Shown here in pieces: positions 35,399 through 48,003 of a stretch of DNA of 64,000 bases. The translations under genes and the position numbers were made by a program. Numbering within the stretch: the stretch's first letter is position 1; each line of letters begins with the position of its first letter. Below the pieces are notes generated by a model. The model saw nothing but the letters and a program-made list of their open reading frames with translations, was not told the DNA's origin and ran no database searches. The DNA is from Oscheius tipulae (taxonomy: Eukaryota > Nematoda > Chromadorea > Rhabditida > Rhabditidae), in contig JASJZH010000001.1 in assembly GCA_037178975.1 (NCBI GenBank), positions 6,184,501-6,248,500 of the forward strand. The letters run 5' to 3'.

Positions 35399-36416
35399 TT
35401 AATGGTCATCCACCGCCGGGTCCTTGACAAAGCAAAATAACAGCATTTTCCCAAAACAGAACGGTTTTCAATTTTCTTCTAGGAAACTGTTTGAAACAAA
35501 AATCGAAAAAAAAAAAAAGAAGAAGAAGTTCGTTGTTCTCTGAACTACCTGGGATGGCCCAATTTCCACTGAACAAGTAGTTTGACTCACCTCTGTAATG
35601 TTGGTACATGTTGAAATAGTAGAATAATCAAAGAAAATGCTCAGTCAACTAGCTATTCTCATATTTTTTGGCCTGAAATTTGAATTTTCTATTAAAATAT
35701 GACCCACAAGGAAGCAGAACTGGACAAAATTGAAAAAAAGAACATTTGGAGAAAGGGAAAGGACGCTCAAGAGAGTGGACAATGGTCAAAATTGAATGGG
35801 TCCCTCCGCCCTCTCAGAAGAGGGGGGGAGGGACAGAATAAGATTCGCGGTCTTTCTCTCCCTCTAACAGGGTTCGGCGTCCCCTCGAAAATGCTCCGAA
35901 TGAACTATCATGTCGCGTGGCGGTCGCGTCGCGTCCCTCGGCGGGAACTAGCTCCCCAGTATCATGTCTTTGCAACTATTTTCGCATATGTCTTTTTGAA
36001 TTTTTCACCCTTAACACCTTCAGAATGGAGTCATTTTATTTTTCAGTGAAATTATGCCAAAATTACTCGCCTTTTCGGCTAAAAAGGACTGAGAAACCAT
36101 GTGACGGAACAGTAGAAATTCAAATTTGAATGTTCCGGAAAATTTTGGACGAAACTCTTTTTTTTTTTAATCTTAAAGTTTTTTCAAGTAATCCCTCTGT
36201 CTTATATGAGAAGAAACCATTCGTTTTTTCTCTTTAGCTAGCCTCCCAATCTGCCTCTGAGGTTTTTGTGAAGAGCAAGAATTTACTGCTTCTTCGCTTT
36301 TCTGTTTCCCTCCTCAAAAATATCGATTGTTCAATTAGCGTTCGCTTTCAGGGTTCTGCCAGAAGAAAAGACCCTCTTGGATCTTGTTGTTTTTGTTTTG
36401 TTTTGTTTCTTAAAAC
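35399..36416. other. Divergent region between unc-40 and the nucleoporin gene
   Basis: It should carry both promoters. It holds A-rich and T-rich tracts; a minus-strand frame beginning at 35609 followed by a donor (gtgagt) could be an unc-40 5' exon, but I cannot join it. No other supported feature. Confidence 0.35.
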
Positions 36417-39400
36417 ATGTCCACACCGGCAAAGACCGAGACCGGCGGATGGTTCAGTCGGCTCTTCGGAGCTACCTGTGAGTTCAAATGAGTACATTTA
36501 TATTCAGGATAATTTTAGCGACCAGTACTGGAGAGTCGAGTTCCACTGAAAGAGCTGAGCCCGTGAAGAGCCCAGTCAGTCCAGGACTCCAGAAACGGGT
36601 TGAAAATGCGAAGAATCTCATCAAGCACCTCTCTCCGCCTACCAATGGCATCTTTCTCATTCCATCTCGATCATTTAATGCATTTCAGGCTCGAGACCAA
36701 TGCCCGGCAAATCCTTGAGAACTCTGACGTCTCCCGCCTCAATCATACAGAGGACGGATACGGTAAGTTGATCGATAGTCTGTTGACAGAGCACTGGTTT
36801 AATGACTGGCTAGCTTCCGGGGTTAATTAAAGGTACAGGGAAGCCTAATCCGCTTGCCGGTGGACTAATCACAGCCAGATGCTCGTTTTCGTTAGAGTAG
36901 GAATAATTATCCGAGAGTTTCCAATAAAAATAAAAACGCAATGATTCCCAGAGAAAACGACAGCACATAAACAACGGAGAGCCGCCAGTTTTGGAGGACA
37001 TTTTCAAGCAGAGATCTTTCAAGCGGTTTTGTGGAACAGCCAATCTCAGTCTGGCTGAGGAGCCGGTACCTTTTCTTTTCTTCTATTTTTGAGAATGACT
37101 CTTCAGATTCGAATCACAGTACCCGAACGTCTCGACATGACTTGGGCTGGTGACCGCGTGGACGCGTCCCCAGCTTCGTCGGTTCGATCTCTCAAGAGTC
37201 GACTGAGTGGAGCAGCCAGCACAACCTCGTCGGGACTGAGTTCCAAGACGAGAGCTATTTTGGCCCAACTGGAAAAGGTCCACACACCAGCGAGAGAGGC
37301 AAAGAAGTTGCCTGTGATGAGGCATCCAACAGTCACTTCGGAACGATGGAACACAGCCAGTGCAATCTTCAACACCAGTTCTTCGGCAGGAGCGCCTCCT
37401 TTGAGAAAGACCAGATCTGCCGTACCGACTCGACTGCAGCTTCTTTCCACAAATTTGGGATTCAATAAGACTCCTTACTGGTGAGTACAATCTAACCTAC
37501 ATTGAGAGACATCCAATTCAGGAAAGACATCTACCGTCCCTCTATGAAGGAGAGAGATGAGGTACCCAAGCAAAAGGAGACAAACGGACAGAGTGAGACA
37601 GCTGATGAGCTGAATGGGAGTCGTCTCCATCCCATCTTCGAGATTCCCAACACAATTCCGAGGCGGACAACCGACCTGGGACGACAGCGAGCTTCGAAGA
37701 TCAAAGGCTCTGACGGTATCTCCCGAAACGTGTTCAACACAAAAGATCTCGACGACGAGGACGAAATTAATGCCCTTCCAGTCCCGAAAACTGTCAAAAT
37801 GCCCACAGTCACAGCTCCAGCTAAGGGGTTCATGGGAACTCTCAGCTTTCAATTCGATATGCCTAAGGAGAGAATGTCGCCCAAATCGAATGGACGACCG
37901 GAGTCTTCTTTGAGCAGATCTTTCGAGCAACAGTCTAGCAGTTCTTCTGAGAGAAGTGACCAGGAAGAGAGCGGAGAATCGGTGGGTTCAAGCTAATCTC
38001 AGTGAATATTAAAAACTTTCAGTCCTCGGAATCCAGAGAGTCGAGTCCGGAACCACCGAAGAAGGAAGAGCCGAAAAGCAGTTTCGGCTTCGCTGCACCG
38101 CCAGCGAAAGAACCAACAGTATCAGTAACAGTCACAGCTCCTACTCCCACTACGAAACCGGCAGACACTTGGAGTTGCAGTGAATGCTTCGTTCAGAGCA
38201 CGGTGGGTAGACTTTTGTTTTCTTTTCTTAAACGGCTAGATGTAGGGAGAGCAATGCATTTGCTGTGGAACTCCAAAAGGCGGAGTCAGCGTCGTAGCCC
38301 CTCAGAAGGAACTTTTCTCGAATCTGTCCTCTTTCGCACCGAAGGGAAACAGCGTACACAGCTTTGGGTTTGGAACAAGTACGACTGCCCCTGTAGCTAC
38401 TCCAACACCTGATGTGCCTTCCACAGACTCCTGGGATTGCCCGAACTGCTTTGTCAAAGCTACTGTAGGTCATTCTCCTCAAAATTTGCAAGCTACCCTG
38501 CTTCAGGGTGATTCCTGTTCCTGTTGTGACTACAGCAAGACGGGACAGAAGAAACTGACCTCGACTTTCAAGCCTATCTCATCAGAAGCAACTTCTGGCT
38601 TCAGTTTTGGTGTCAGTGCTACTTCAGCCGTAGAAAAGCCAGTGGAAAAGCCTCTGACAGCGTCGAGCAGTTCGCCGAATCTGTTCGGAAGTTCAAAGCC
38701 GGTCGAAGTCACCTCTACAAGCACTTTTGGAGCACCTGCCAAGACGGATTCTGCAAGCTGGAGCTGTTCAGTGTGCTTTGTGAACAGCACTGGAGATAGT
38801 TGTGTGGCTTGTGGAACACCGAAAGACGGCGGTTCTTCCGCAGCAGCTCCTCAAAAAGAGCTGGTCAGCAATCTCTCATCTTTTGCTCCTGTTGCTCCGG
38901 TCAAGTTTGGTTTCGGACTCGGTTCATCGACAACTCCAGCAGTGGAGAAGACTGCCGAGCCCGTGAAGAAGGTCGAGACTGTTCCCGCCACATCAACAAC
39001 TCCATCTCTGAATGGTGCTTCCAGTATTTTCGGAGCTTCAACCGCCGTTCCTGAACCAACTAAACCTCTGTTTGGAGCTTCATCTGAAGCCGCCAAATCA
39101 CTCTTTGGACATACACCGCTTTTTGGAAGTACAGCTGCAGAAACCAAGACTGCGGAGGCCCCAAAGATCACTTTCGGGGCTCCTGCCACGACAGAGGCTG
39201 CCAAACCACTGTTCGGAGATAGTTCCAAGCCATTGTTTGGAGCCTCAGCTCCCTTGGATTCCTCCAAACCACTGTTCGGACAAACTGACTCTGCCAAGCC
39301 GCTCTTCGGAACGTCTACTCCGTTGGACACCTCGAAGCCACTCTTTGGAGCATCCGTAGCCGCTCCTCCAGCTGTTCCGCCAGCTAAGCCACTCTTCAGT

Positions 39401-40472
39401 TCGTCCACTGCTCCTGGCTCAATTTTCGGAACAACAACTCCGGCTGCGCCTGCCTCAACTACAACGGCAGCCCCAGCTGCTCCATCTTTATTCTCAGGAT
39501 TCAACGCCACACCGGCTGTTCCTGCTGTTCCAACTTTTGGAGCTCCGGCTGTCTCTGGTAAGTTCCATTACGCTAAAACATAATGTGAGTTCCAGCTTTC
39601 GGTAGTCAAGAAGCTCCTGTTGCCAAGAAGCCCATGTTTCCCTCACTGGCTCCTGCTGCAGATGCTACCAAATCTGCTACCTCTGTTGGAAGCATATTCG
39701 GTCAGAGCGGTGGTAACCTCTTTGGGCAAACTCCGTCTGCTCCGACTGCTACTGGAAGCTCCACAAACCTGTTTAGTCAGACTCCAGCTCCTTCAGCTGC
39801 CCCATTTACTTTCGGTGCTCCAGCTGCTGCTCCCAGTTTCTCGATGGGAGGAAGTGCATTGACTGGCAGTGCCTCAGCTGGGCATCTTTTCACAGCCCCA
39901 CCTGCCGAGACTCCATCGTGAGTTCTGCCTTTTATACAGGTTAACAATGCTCTTGTTGTAGGAGTTTCAACTTTGGTGCCGCCGCTGCTCCAGGCGGACA
40001 ACAACCTTTTGTTTTTGGAGCCCCGGCTGCAGCCGCTCCCACCTTCAGTCTCGGATCCAGTTTCGGAACTGCTCCTGTTCCTGGTAAGTCTCCTACTAAC
40101 TTGTGATAGAATACAATAATCTGACTTCCAGCACGGTCCCTTCGGTTCAAGAGGGCCCGAACTAGATATCACTAGGGTTGCATGAGAGTATTGAGAGAAA
40201 GAGAGAGGTTAGCATGGCTACAATAATCCAATTAACACGGCATTCACTTACTAACTTTTGGTGTTGGTCAAGATTTAACTAGCTGTATGGTAAAACATGT
40301 TGAAATCTAGCTTCTCTTACAGCTTAAATGTACAGTAACTTATACAAATATATTATTTTCAGCTTCCGATGGAGGAATGTTTGCCTACTCGGCCACATCC
40401 GGAGGACCGTCAACTTCAGCAGCTGGCAGAAAGATCGCCCAGGCCAGGCGACGTATCCCCGGTCGCAAATAA
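36417..40472 (+). CDS. npp-7: NUP153-type nuclear-basket nucleoporin
   Basis: The ATG at 36417 begins MSTPAKTETGGWFSRLFG, a start typical of NUP153. Later exons (~37110-37480, ~37522-37980, ~38023 on) are Ser/Pro-rich. Three RanBP2-type zinc fingers follow, each W-x-C-x2-C-x10-C-x2-C (WSCSECFVQST, WDCPNCFVKAT, WSCSVCFVNST), at ~38170-38830. The rest (~38850-40140) is a long FG-repeat domain dominated by KPLFG, ending in a basic tail (IARARRRIPGRK). NUP153 sits on the nuclear side of the pore; its fingers bind Ran and its FG repeats bind transport receptors. Fingers 1 and 2 are split by an intron at the same codon; finger 3 is not. One early junction (36648-36688) would need a weak GC donor. 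The symbol follows the C. elegans orthologue of NUP153. Confidence 0.88.
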
Positions 40473-41914
40473 TTCCCGGTTTCCCTCCTAGATTTCTAGC
40501 CCGCTAACACTCTAATAGCCTAAACTATTTCTTCCCGGGTCCTAACACGAAAGACTAACCAGCTTGCCCCATCCTACAGTATCCTACCGTAACCCATTGT
40601 TGCTTTCCCTTGTTTTTGTCTGGACACCTGAACTGTTGCTCCTTGGCCTCTTCCTTTCCTTCCTAAATCTTAGCCTGCTCAACTTTTTGGGCTCCGAAGA
40701 CGGCTTTCTTCCTTTCCACATCATTTTCCGGTCCTTCTAGTAAAAGAATTGAGTATTCCTTTCTTCTCGGTAGTGTCAGTCCCGTTGCGCCCTTTCCAAA
40801 AAAGATGTTCGTTTGGTTGTTACCACGTTGGTTTTAAAATGTGATTTCTACCCTCCCCCTTCTTTCTAACAAGATTTCATAGTCTATGTTGTTCCACATT
40901 TCTGGCGAGATAGAAAGTAATAAAGTCTCGTTGTTCTCCTGTTTCAGAACTTTCGATCGAACAGTGCTTCCCGAAGATCCGTTTTTCTCGTTCTCCAGAA
41001 GCATAATCCACTCAATCTGTTATTATCCAAAGAATCAACACCAATTTATTACGAAATCAATGTATTCACATGTCGTAGTTGATGTTGCTTCCGTTAGGCT
41101 GGATCTTCCCTGGCCACTCCTGTCCCGTTCTGTTCCAAGTCATTCGTGAAGCAGTCACTTCATCGTGGTTTAGGCCGTCCTTTTGGTCTCACTGCTTTCT
41201 ACTCAAGCAGTCTCTGTGTTCATGTGTCTTCCGTCACCAGTTTTCTACCGAAATGTCATTTCATCAAGCATTAGCCATTCATTCATTGGTCCGACGGTCT
41301 TGCATCGTGATTGCGAGCATTCGCCGTAGCATCTTTCTTTGAGCAACTACCAGCTTCTTACAGTGGCTATCCCTTCAATACCAAAGAAGGACAAAAAACT
41401 AACTTTTCAGATGGACCTCTGTCGTAATTATTTTCAAAAGCCATCTTTGACACACCCCCTAATCCTTCTAATTCTGGATGTTTCCTTTCAAACTCTATCT
41501 CTTCTGTCGAAGACAACTTGTGATCAATTCTTCCTCTTCCTTGACTAATTCGCCATGACAGGACCTCCAGTATCAATTGAATCAACGGAAGCCCGTAGGG
41601 GAGACAAGGTCTGAGTGTGTTTTCCTCTGCGTATCTTTTATACAGAACATAGTTAAGAGGATATCTTTCTGCACCGCCAGTCGTAACCAAAAATCAGTCA
41701 AAGTGTCCTCCAACTTTCTGCAAACGGAAGCAGGAGTATCGTGTGCGCGCGCGGGTGGCCACTGCTGAGACTGACTGATAATTATCTAAAAGGTCGTGTC
41801 TTCTTTTTCTTCCCGTGCACACAGACAGCCTCAGCCACTGTGCTGTAACAGAGAAAGTGTCGGTCAGAGACTGTGTCCCTCCCAATTTCGTAGAATTCGA
41901 CCAGACGAGCAGCC
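40473..41914. other. 3' flank of the nucleoporin gene and intergenic sequence
   Basis: AATAAA at 40919-40924 is a candidate poly(A) signal, implying a ~450-nt 3' UTR. The rest is pyrimidine-rich on the plus strand with no supported exon. Confidence 0.4.
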
Positions 41915-42312
41915 ATGGGTAAGTCCTTTCATTGTTCAATTAACTGCTTTCACAAATGCTTCTGAAAACGTACAAAAAGTTGGCGAAAAGTTCTTCGGTA
42001 TGATAAATGGCTACTGTGTTCAAGCAGCAACTTCCGCCGTTCTAGCCATTGATACGGGAAGAGACCGTTTACCCTGGTTTCGCCCCTGATTTTTGGAATC
42101 AAACCCGTTCTAAATCTCTTCTCTTTAAATCACTAACCTACTGATTCTTCCCCACCCTTGATTTAGTCTAAGCCACTAGTTTGCTAATTTGCATTTCAGT
42201 AGTCGTAGGTGCTTTTATAAGTCTTGATGCAAGACACTCACTTGTAGTTCAAAGGAAAGGGACTAAAACATACGTTTATTTTGACAATTTGGTCGATCAG
42301 CGCTACTCGTAG
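41915..42312 (+). CDS. Possible two-exon micro-ORF, 38 aa (weak)
   Basis: ATGG at 41915-41918 is followed by a consensus donor (gtaagt). A consensus acceptor (ttgcatttcag) opens an exon at 42200 that stays in frame to TAG at 42310-42312 (4+113 nt = 39 codons). The peptide starts MVVVGAFISLDARHS and has no domain. Its 3' end overlaps the stop of the convergent minus-strand gene. The splice sites are good, but the product is short and the alternative is a 5' exon of some other transcript. Confidence 0.2.
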
Positions 42313-42713
42313 ATGGTGAGAAGTTGACCGAAGAGCTGATCCATGTGTTGAGCCAGCGTTTTGTAGTCCTGCACGTTGTTCATCTGCTCGGTGACCTGTC
42401 TCACAGCCATGTCGACCTTCTCCAGTTCTCCCTCGATCCTCTCGAGCCATTCCTCGAGTCCTTTGATGACCTCGTATCCGCCTTCATCCTTCGAGATCGT
42501 CATAAGCAGCATGGTCTCACGTTTCTGCCGCTCCTTAGCCAGACTCTCTTCCTCCAGATGCACAGGGGGGCAGTCGGTTCTTGGAGGACGGTGGAGATCC
42601 TTGAAGTAGGTGACCAGCTTCTGACGGGCAGCCTCATCCGATTCGGGAGCTGTCTCTGTGCTGGACACGGAGCACGACGTAGCCGGGTTCCTTCTTAGGA
42701 GTTGGCGAGCCAT
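42303..42713 (-). CDS. Small coiled-coil protein, single exon, 136 aa
   Basis: It is an intronless frame from ATG 42713 to TAG at 42303. The first 25 residues are Ser/Thr/Arg-rich (MARQLLRRNPATSCS), then a charged helical body (SLAKERQKRETMLLMTIS) and a predicted coiled coil (GLEEWLERIEGELEKVDMAV, RQVTEQMNNVQDYKTLAQHM) to the C-terminus. No signal peptide or membrane segment. It resembles, in size and helical content only, small subunits of complexes such as BLOC-1/BORC or kinetochore adaptors; I cannot name it. Codon use is clean and the frame is much longer than chance. Confidence 0.55.
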   Translation of the reverse strand: MARQLLRRNPATSCSVSSTETAPESDEAARQKLVTYFKDLHRPPRTDCPPVHLEEESLAKERQKRETMLLMTISKDEGGYEVIKGLEEWLERIEGELEKVDMAVRQVTEQMNNVQDYKTLAQHMDQLFGQLLTIYE

Positions 42714-44184
42714 CCGAGCTCTATAGGCTACTGTAGTCGAATTGGCTTGCTTCTTGAACTAATTCTACACTTTTTATTGCTTCGAAACTATTGTCAAAAA
42801 AAAGTTTTCTAAGCAATAACTTTTTTTAAATGTTTTACAAGCCTCTATATTTCGATTGTCCCTTCTTCCTGTGCGACCACATTGATCGTCCGATCTCATT
42901 AGCCATTCCACACAAATGGTTTCCTCCCCTCGAGTCGACTCAAGGCTCTTGTCCTTTTCTTTGGAGAAAACCAAAGACTCAAAAAAGCAATGGAATCTTC
43001 CCCCGTTTCGGTCACACCTTGCCATCATCCGTGTTTATTCGAACTGTGATCAGGTTCCTTCGACTGATGACGGTGGTCGTGTTTTCCCTATGACAGATCT
43101 TCGTGATTTTCCATCAGTACAACTCTGTCAAAGTTTTTGTTACTCTCAACCGAACTGTTTTTGAAGTCTTTTGGGCACATTTCCTTGTTTGGTAGGAATG
43201 TTATTCAAAAACAAGATTGTTCGCAAAACCAACAATTGCTTATACTCCTTTTTTCTGTTTTTTGGTGACTGCTCCTGCCCCTCGGGCTCAAATACTCTCT
43301 CCGCCGGCGGCGAGTCTAGCAAGATCACAGCCAATTTGGACTCTCTTCTTGCCACAGAACCTCCTCCCGACTCTATTTTATGAACGATATTCCTCGACAC
43401 AGTTGTTCCGTCCCCTTGATATTGAAGCCATTGTTCTAGAGCGAACAGACGTCCCAGTGAGTCATTCCTCTTTTCGCGTAGTAGTAGAAACGTAAAGGGT
43501 CTTCATTCTAACATTCTTTTTGTACCAAACAGTTTCTGCGCTCTGCTCTGTAAGTCGTCTGAACGGAAGAAGACTGCTGGATTTAAGTTATTGCTCTTTC
43601 AGTTATCTGTGACCGAAGAACGTGATGACCCGTTCCCAGTAATTATCAGAGTAGGCGATCTGACTGTTTTCACATTCCTATTCTCTATTCTCTTAGAACC
43701 AGTCCTTTTTTTCTTCTGTCGTTCTTCATGGAGCATAGCTTTCTCAGCTGATCCGTGTTCCATGGTCTCACAAACCTTATGATCAAAACGGATTCTTTTG
43801 GGTCACATGTGGCCTATTCTCAGACTCTTCTGGACTGAGTGGGAGGTGCGAGACCGCGGTTTCTGACCATTCCCGTCATTGTTTTAACAGGCAGCCGTAT
43901 CATTGGGTTCCCTGTTAACTTATTGAGACTCTCGTTCTCATGTCTAAACCCGCCAGAAGTCTTCTTGTAAGGATTTTTTTTTGTTGTAGACACCCGGGTC
44001 GTTTTTGCACGCCTACAGGGTTTCTCCCACAATCCCCAATCCGGAACCGGTCTTTCGGCTTGTCTCAAAAGTCGTAGTCTCGTCCAATATCCAATGTTTT
44101 CCCCTCTATTTCCCTCCAAAACGTCCCTTTATCATATCCTTTATGTCTTCCGGTTCAAGTTTACAGACGTGTCGCGCGCGCGAA

Positions 44185-44335
44185 GGTTATTCTTGTAGGA
44201 CAAGGCTGTCCGTCATACTAAAACCCTCTATCACTTTTTCGGGCTATCTGCTGCAGAAGGGAAACCGTCTGCTTCCTGTGTCTTTCAAGAAAAGGGTTTT
44301 AGTATGACGGACAGCCTCGTCCTACAAGAATAACC
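44185..44335. repeat. Near-perfect inverted repeat (43-nt arms, 65-nt spacer)
   Basis: Arm 44185-44227 (ggttattcttgtaggaca...) is the reverse complement of arm 44293-44335 with a single mismatch (42/43). The transcript of either strand would fold into a long hairpin with a 65-nt loop. It is either a small foldback transposon/MITE or a hairpin RNA precursor; no obvious target-site duplication is seen. Confidence 0.85.
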
Positions 44336-44777
44336 TCTTCTTTCCTTACCAACTTTCTATCTAGTTCCGAGCATAACGGTATCTGCAGAAGAAGCCAAGT
44401 CTCCATCATCCTTCGAGTTAGCGAAAAACTGAAAAGACCGCGGTAAATGTCAATGTCATTCCCTCCAGACCAATTGGAACCGATCTGTGTTTTGTAATCG
44501 AGAGGGCGGAATGACCAGTTGTCCAAGTAAACTTTTCCTTCGAAGGGTGTCTTGTAGAATGTTTGACTTCCACCAAGAATAGTATACCCATTGAAGCTTG
44601 TTTATTTGTTTTGTGGAGACTCTGCAAGGGGAACTACTGACTTCTGTCCCAGTATTGCTAGCTTCTTGACAGTGGCCACATTTTTCATACAGCGGCCAAT
44701 CCATTCTATTAAAAAATACCAGTGTCTGTCTGTCCTTCCGTCTGTGTGTTGCCTCGGCGGAAGCAAAAAAAAAAATA

Positions 44778-44835
44778 TTGGCGCGAGCTCGAACCCGGGT
44801 CGTTCCAAACTGACACTGCGCCACGAATGCCAAGG
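44778..44835 (-). repeat. tRNA-derived SINE-like element followed by T-run
   Basis: On the minus strand, ttggcattcgtggcgcagtg (A-box-like) and cgacccgggttcgagctcg (B-box-like) are followed by cgccaa and a run of about 12 T. The ends ttggc...cgccaa can pair as a short acceptor stem, but the body is too short for a full tRNA. A tRNA-derived pol III repeat is the best reading. Confidence 0.45.
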
Positions 44836-45102
44836 TGTGATATTCTGAACGCAAATCAACGTCTGTCTATATTACTAGGCCCTATTTGGCCCGCGCGCCA
44901 CTCTTGTATTACTCATACAGAAGAAATTATTTTTGGTTTTCAAGAGAATGACCCCCTGTTTTGTGTCCGTTTCCTACACCCGAGTCCACCTCTTTGTGTC
45001 ACTAATCCTCCGCATAATACACCAGAACACAATGACAGTTTTCCAGACGAGCCGGAACAGAGTCCATTCCTTCATCAGAAGAAGAGACGTCGCCACCACG
45101 AG

Positions 45103-47841
45103 ATGACTACCGAACGTGGCCTAATTCAAAGCCTGAAGGCGTATCCGCCTTCGGTCTTTCTGATGCTTGGAAATGAATTCTGTGAACGGTTCAGTTTCTA
45201 CGGCATGAAAGCCATCCTGACTCTCTACTTCATCATTGAGCACCACTACTCGCCAAAGTGAGTCTCGGGGAAACTGGTTGTGCTAAAAGCTAGAGGAATT
45301 GATCTTTTGTTCGGGCTTTCTGCTTGTGCTGACCTTCAACTGACATTAATTCGATTTGGTCCCAGTTACCCTAGAAATCGAGAGAATTTACGATCCTATT
45401 ATTCCAGCCAAGCTACCTTCGTCTACCATGCATTTACATCACTCGCCTTCCTCTCACCCCTTCTCGGATCTCTCCTGGCCGATTCGTTTTTCGGAAAGTT
45501 CAAAGTCATCCTCTGGGGTTCTATCATCTACGTGGCCGGTCATGTCTTCCTCTCGTTCGGAGCCATTCCGAGTTTAGAGTACAGTGAGTTTTTTTCTGAG
45601 CAGGAACTGGTTTCCTGGAAACCATTTTCTGCAGAATTCAAGGCCACTTTTTTATAGTCTAGACAAGGAATCTTTTCAGCTACGAGGACAATCTTCGATT
45701 TTACGGGACTCTTCATCATCGCCATGGCCACAGGGGGTATCAAACCGTGCGTGTCTGCCTTCGCCGCCGATCAAGTGGGTTTACAAGAGAAAAGATAAAC
45801 AGATGAGAAGAGTGGCCAGTTCCCCGACGGCCTTTGAAGGACATAGACCTGAAATGGGGAACTCTAATTCTGAGCGGAAACACTGAGCTCTTTTGCATAA
45901 GCGCATTGATAAAGGATCATTGAAAGTGCTGTTTGCTCGAAAATATCTTTCAACTTTCAGTTCCGTGAGCATCAGGAGGACCTGCGCAGTCAATTCTTCA
46001 GTTTCTTCTACTTCGCTATCAACGGAGGCTCCTTGTTTGCCATCATCCTGACTCCCATTCTCCGTGGAAGAGTATCATGTCTCGGCTCACAATACTGTTT
46101 CCCCCTCGCCTTTGGCGTCCCCGGAGTTCTGATGGTCATGGCACTGTTGCTCTTCCTCTGCGGCTGGAAAATCTACCGTGTTCAGCCTCCTAGCCAGGAA
46201 AATATCGCCTTTGAAGTCGTCGGCTGCATTTGGACTGGAGCCAAAAGATATCTCTTCGGGTCAGTCAAACACGAAAGTTGTAAACAAAAAACTATGCAGA
46301 AAGTCCTCGAAGCCTGTCGGTCACTGGCTCGAGCGTGCTGCTCCTGACTATCCTCCTCATGTTATCAAGTCTGTTCGGTCTTTCTGCAAGGTGGCTTTAA
46401 TCTTCGGGCCTCTTGTCTTCTTCTGGGCTCTTTTCGACCAACAAGGATCCACCTGGGTGCTCCAGGCCCGCCGTTTGAATGGCAGAATTGGCTGGGTTAC
46501 TGTCCTTCCCGAACAGATCAACACTCTCAATCCTCTCATTGTTCTCATTACTGTCCCAGTCTTTGAAGCCTGGGTATATCCGGCTCTCCGAAAGGTAAAC
46601 TTAATATCTTTCAAATATCACTTTCAATTTCAGGTCGTTCACATTACTCCCCTTCGGAAGATGGCTGTTGGAGGACTCCTGACGGCGCTAGCTTTCATGA
46701 TGGCTGGCGTTCTTCAACTGAAAGTCAATGACACATTGGAGATTGCTCCGAAAGATGGCAACGTTTTTGTACAAAATATCGGCAACTCGACCCATGTTGG
46801 CCATTTCCGACAGTTGGGCGGTAGTGAGCTGAGTGAGTAACTTGCCTTTGTAATTTCACTGCAAGAATGTTTGCAGAGCTTCAGTCAGGCCGTTCCGAGA
46901 TCCCTGCCGGCGAATACAATATCGAAGCCAACGGTGATACCTTCCCTCTCAATCTATCCCAGCCTGGAATGGGATATGTAGCTGGAATCTACGACCATGA
47001 TGGAAAGTCAGTAACTGCTTTCAGTCTAAGTAAACTCCATGCTTCAGATCTCAAGTCTCATTGTTCAAATACAGTATCGAGAAGACTGAGAATGGTGCCT
47101 CGAGAATCTATGTTGTCGTTCCTTCGAGTCGCACGATGGGAAATCTGTTCGTGGTCAACTGGAAAGGCGAGGTTGTCAAAAAGTGTGATTTGATCTCTGG
47201 CAACCACGTGGACATTCTCCCTCCTCTGATTGGACAGCCTAAATACAAACTGTGGTTCGGTCCGAACTGTAACGGAGTAGATTGCCCCCAGTCTGTCGAG
47301 TTCGAAGTTCAAATGGGCTCTGCTCATGTTCTTCACGTTCACGACGGAGTCTCTCAGGCTGATCTCTATGAATTGGTGAGTCGTGAAAGCTCTTCAGCTG
47401 TGAGTACCATGTCTCCAGGTCCGTCCAAATACCGTCTCTATTCTTTGGGTCATCCCTCAATACATTGTCATCACTCTCGGAGAAATCCACGTCTCTGTCA
47501 CTGGTCTCGAGTTCGCCTACAGTCAATCGGCTCCGAACATGAAATCGGTGCTCCAAGCCCTCTGGTTGCTGACAGTCTTTATGGGGAATCTGGTTGATAT
47601 GGCGATCAGTGGCACCCACATCATTCCTGAACCAGCCACCGAGTTCTTCTTCTACGGAATGCTGATGGTTCTCGTCATGGGAATCTTCATTCTGATTGGT
47701 AAGTGATACTCCAGCAGGAGTATAGTGTCTCTTTCAGCTATGAGGTATACCTATGTGGAAGATGAGGAGATAGAGACCGAGCTAGGAGAGCCCCCATTGG
47801 AGCAAAAGGACAGACTGCCCACAGAAGATACTACTTGTTAG
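45103..47841 (+). CDS. Proton-coupled oligopeptide transporter (SLC15/PEPT)
   Basis: It begins [20 protein letters not shown]. The PTR2 signature [14 protein letters not shown] lies in TM1 with the E-x-x-E-R-F motif, and the second signature [20 protein letters not shown] at ~45690-45775. TM segments continue through ~46700, interrupted by a large extracellular domain (~46720-47370: [26 protein letters not shown]) as in animal PEPT1/2, and the last helices at ~47420-47700. The tail after the last intron is acidic ([15 protein letters not shown]) and ends in TAG at 47841. The protein imports di- and tripeptides with H+, typically at the intestinal apical membrane. C. elegans has three PEPT genes; I cannot choose between them. 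The intron before the exon at ~45962 is about 180 nt. Confidence 0.9.
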
Positions 47842-48003
47842 AGAAATGAGCTTTAGACAACTCAAGTGATCTCATTCCATATTTCCTGGTTGAATTGATG
47901 TATTGAACATAAATCTGGAAGCTATTGTTCAGGTCTCAGAAACTTTCAAATAGTTTGCATTAGCTTGTTTATGTGAAAGATCTCAACGTTTGCCTGATCA
48001 TTA

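Larger units (their letters stand above)
42714..45102. other. Intergenic region before the peptide transporter
   Basis: About 2.4 kb with no supported exon. It contains the long inverted repeat at 44185-44335 and the tRNA-derived element at 44778-44835. Several frames of 80-130 codons near 44.5-45.1 kb lack domains. Confidence 0.4.

Noticed and set aside
37103..37465. 120-codon minus-strand frame opposite nucleoporin exons
   Set aside because: Overlaps a sense frame that joins properly to flanking nucleoporin exons; no independent signal.
38851..39510. 219-codon minus-strand frame opposite the nucleoporin
   Set aside because: Antisense shadow of the repetitive FG domain; its own repetitiveness mirrors the KPLFG repeats.
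41079..41768. Several 60-110-codon frames between the nucleoporin and the coiled-coil gene
   Set aside because: Pyrimidine-rich 3' flank; frames overlap each other on both strands and show no protein-like pattern.
44456..45102. Overlapping 80-180-codon frames upstream of the peptide transporter
   Set aside because: They run through the tRNA-derived repeat and a poly(A) tract, contain no domain, and the transporter has a good start at 45103.
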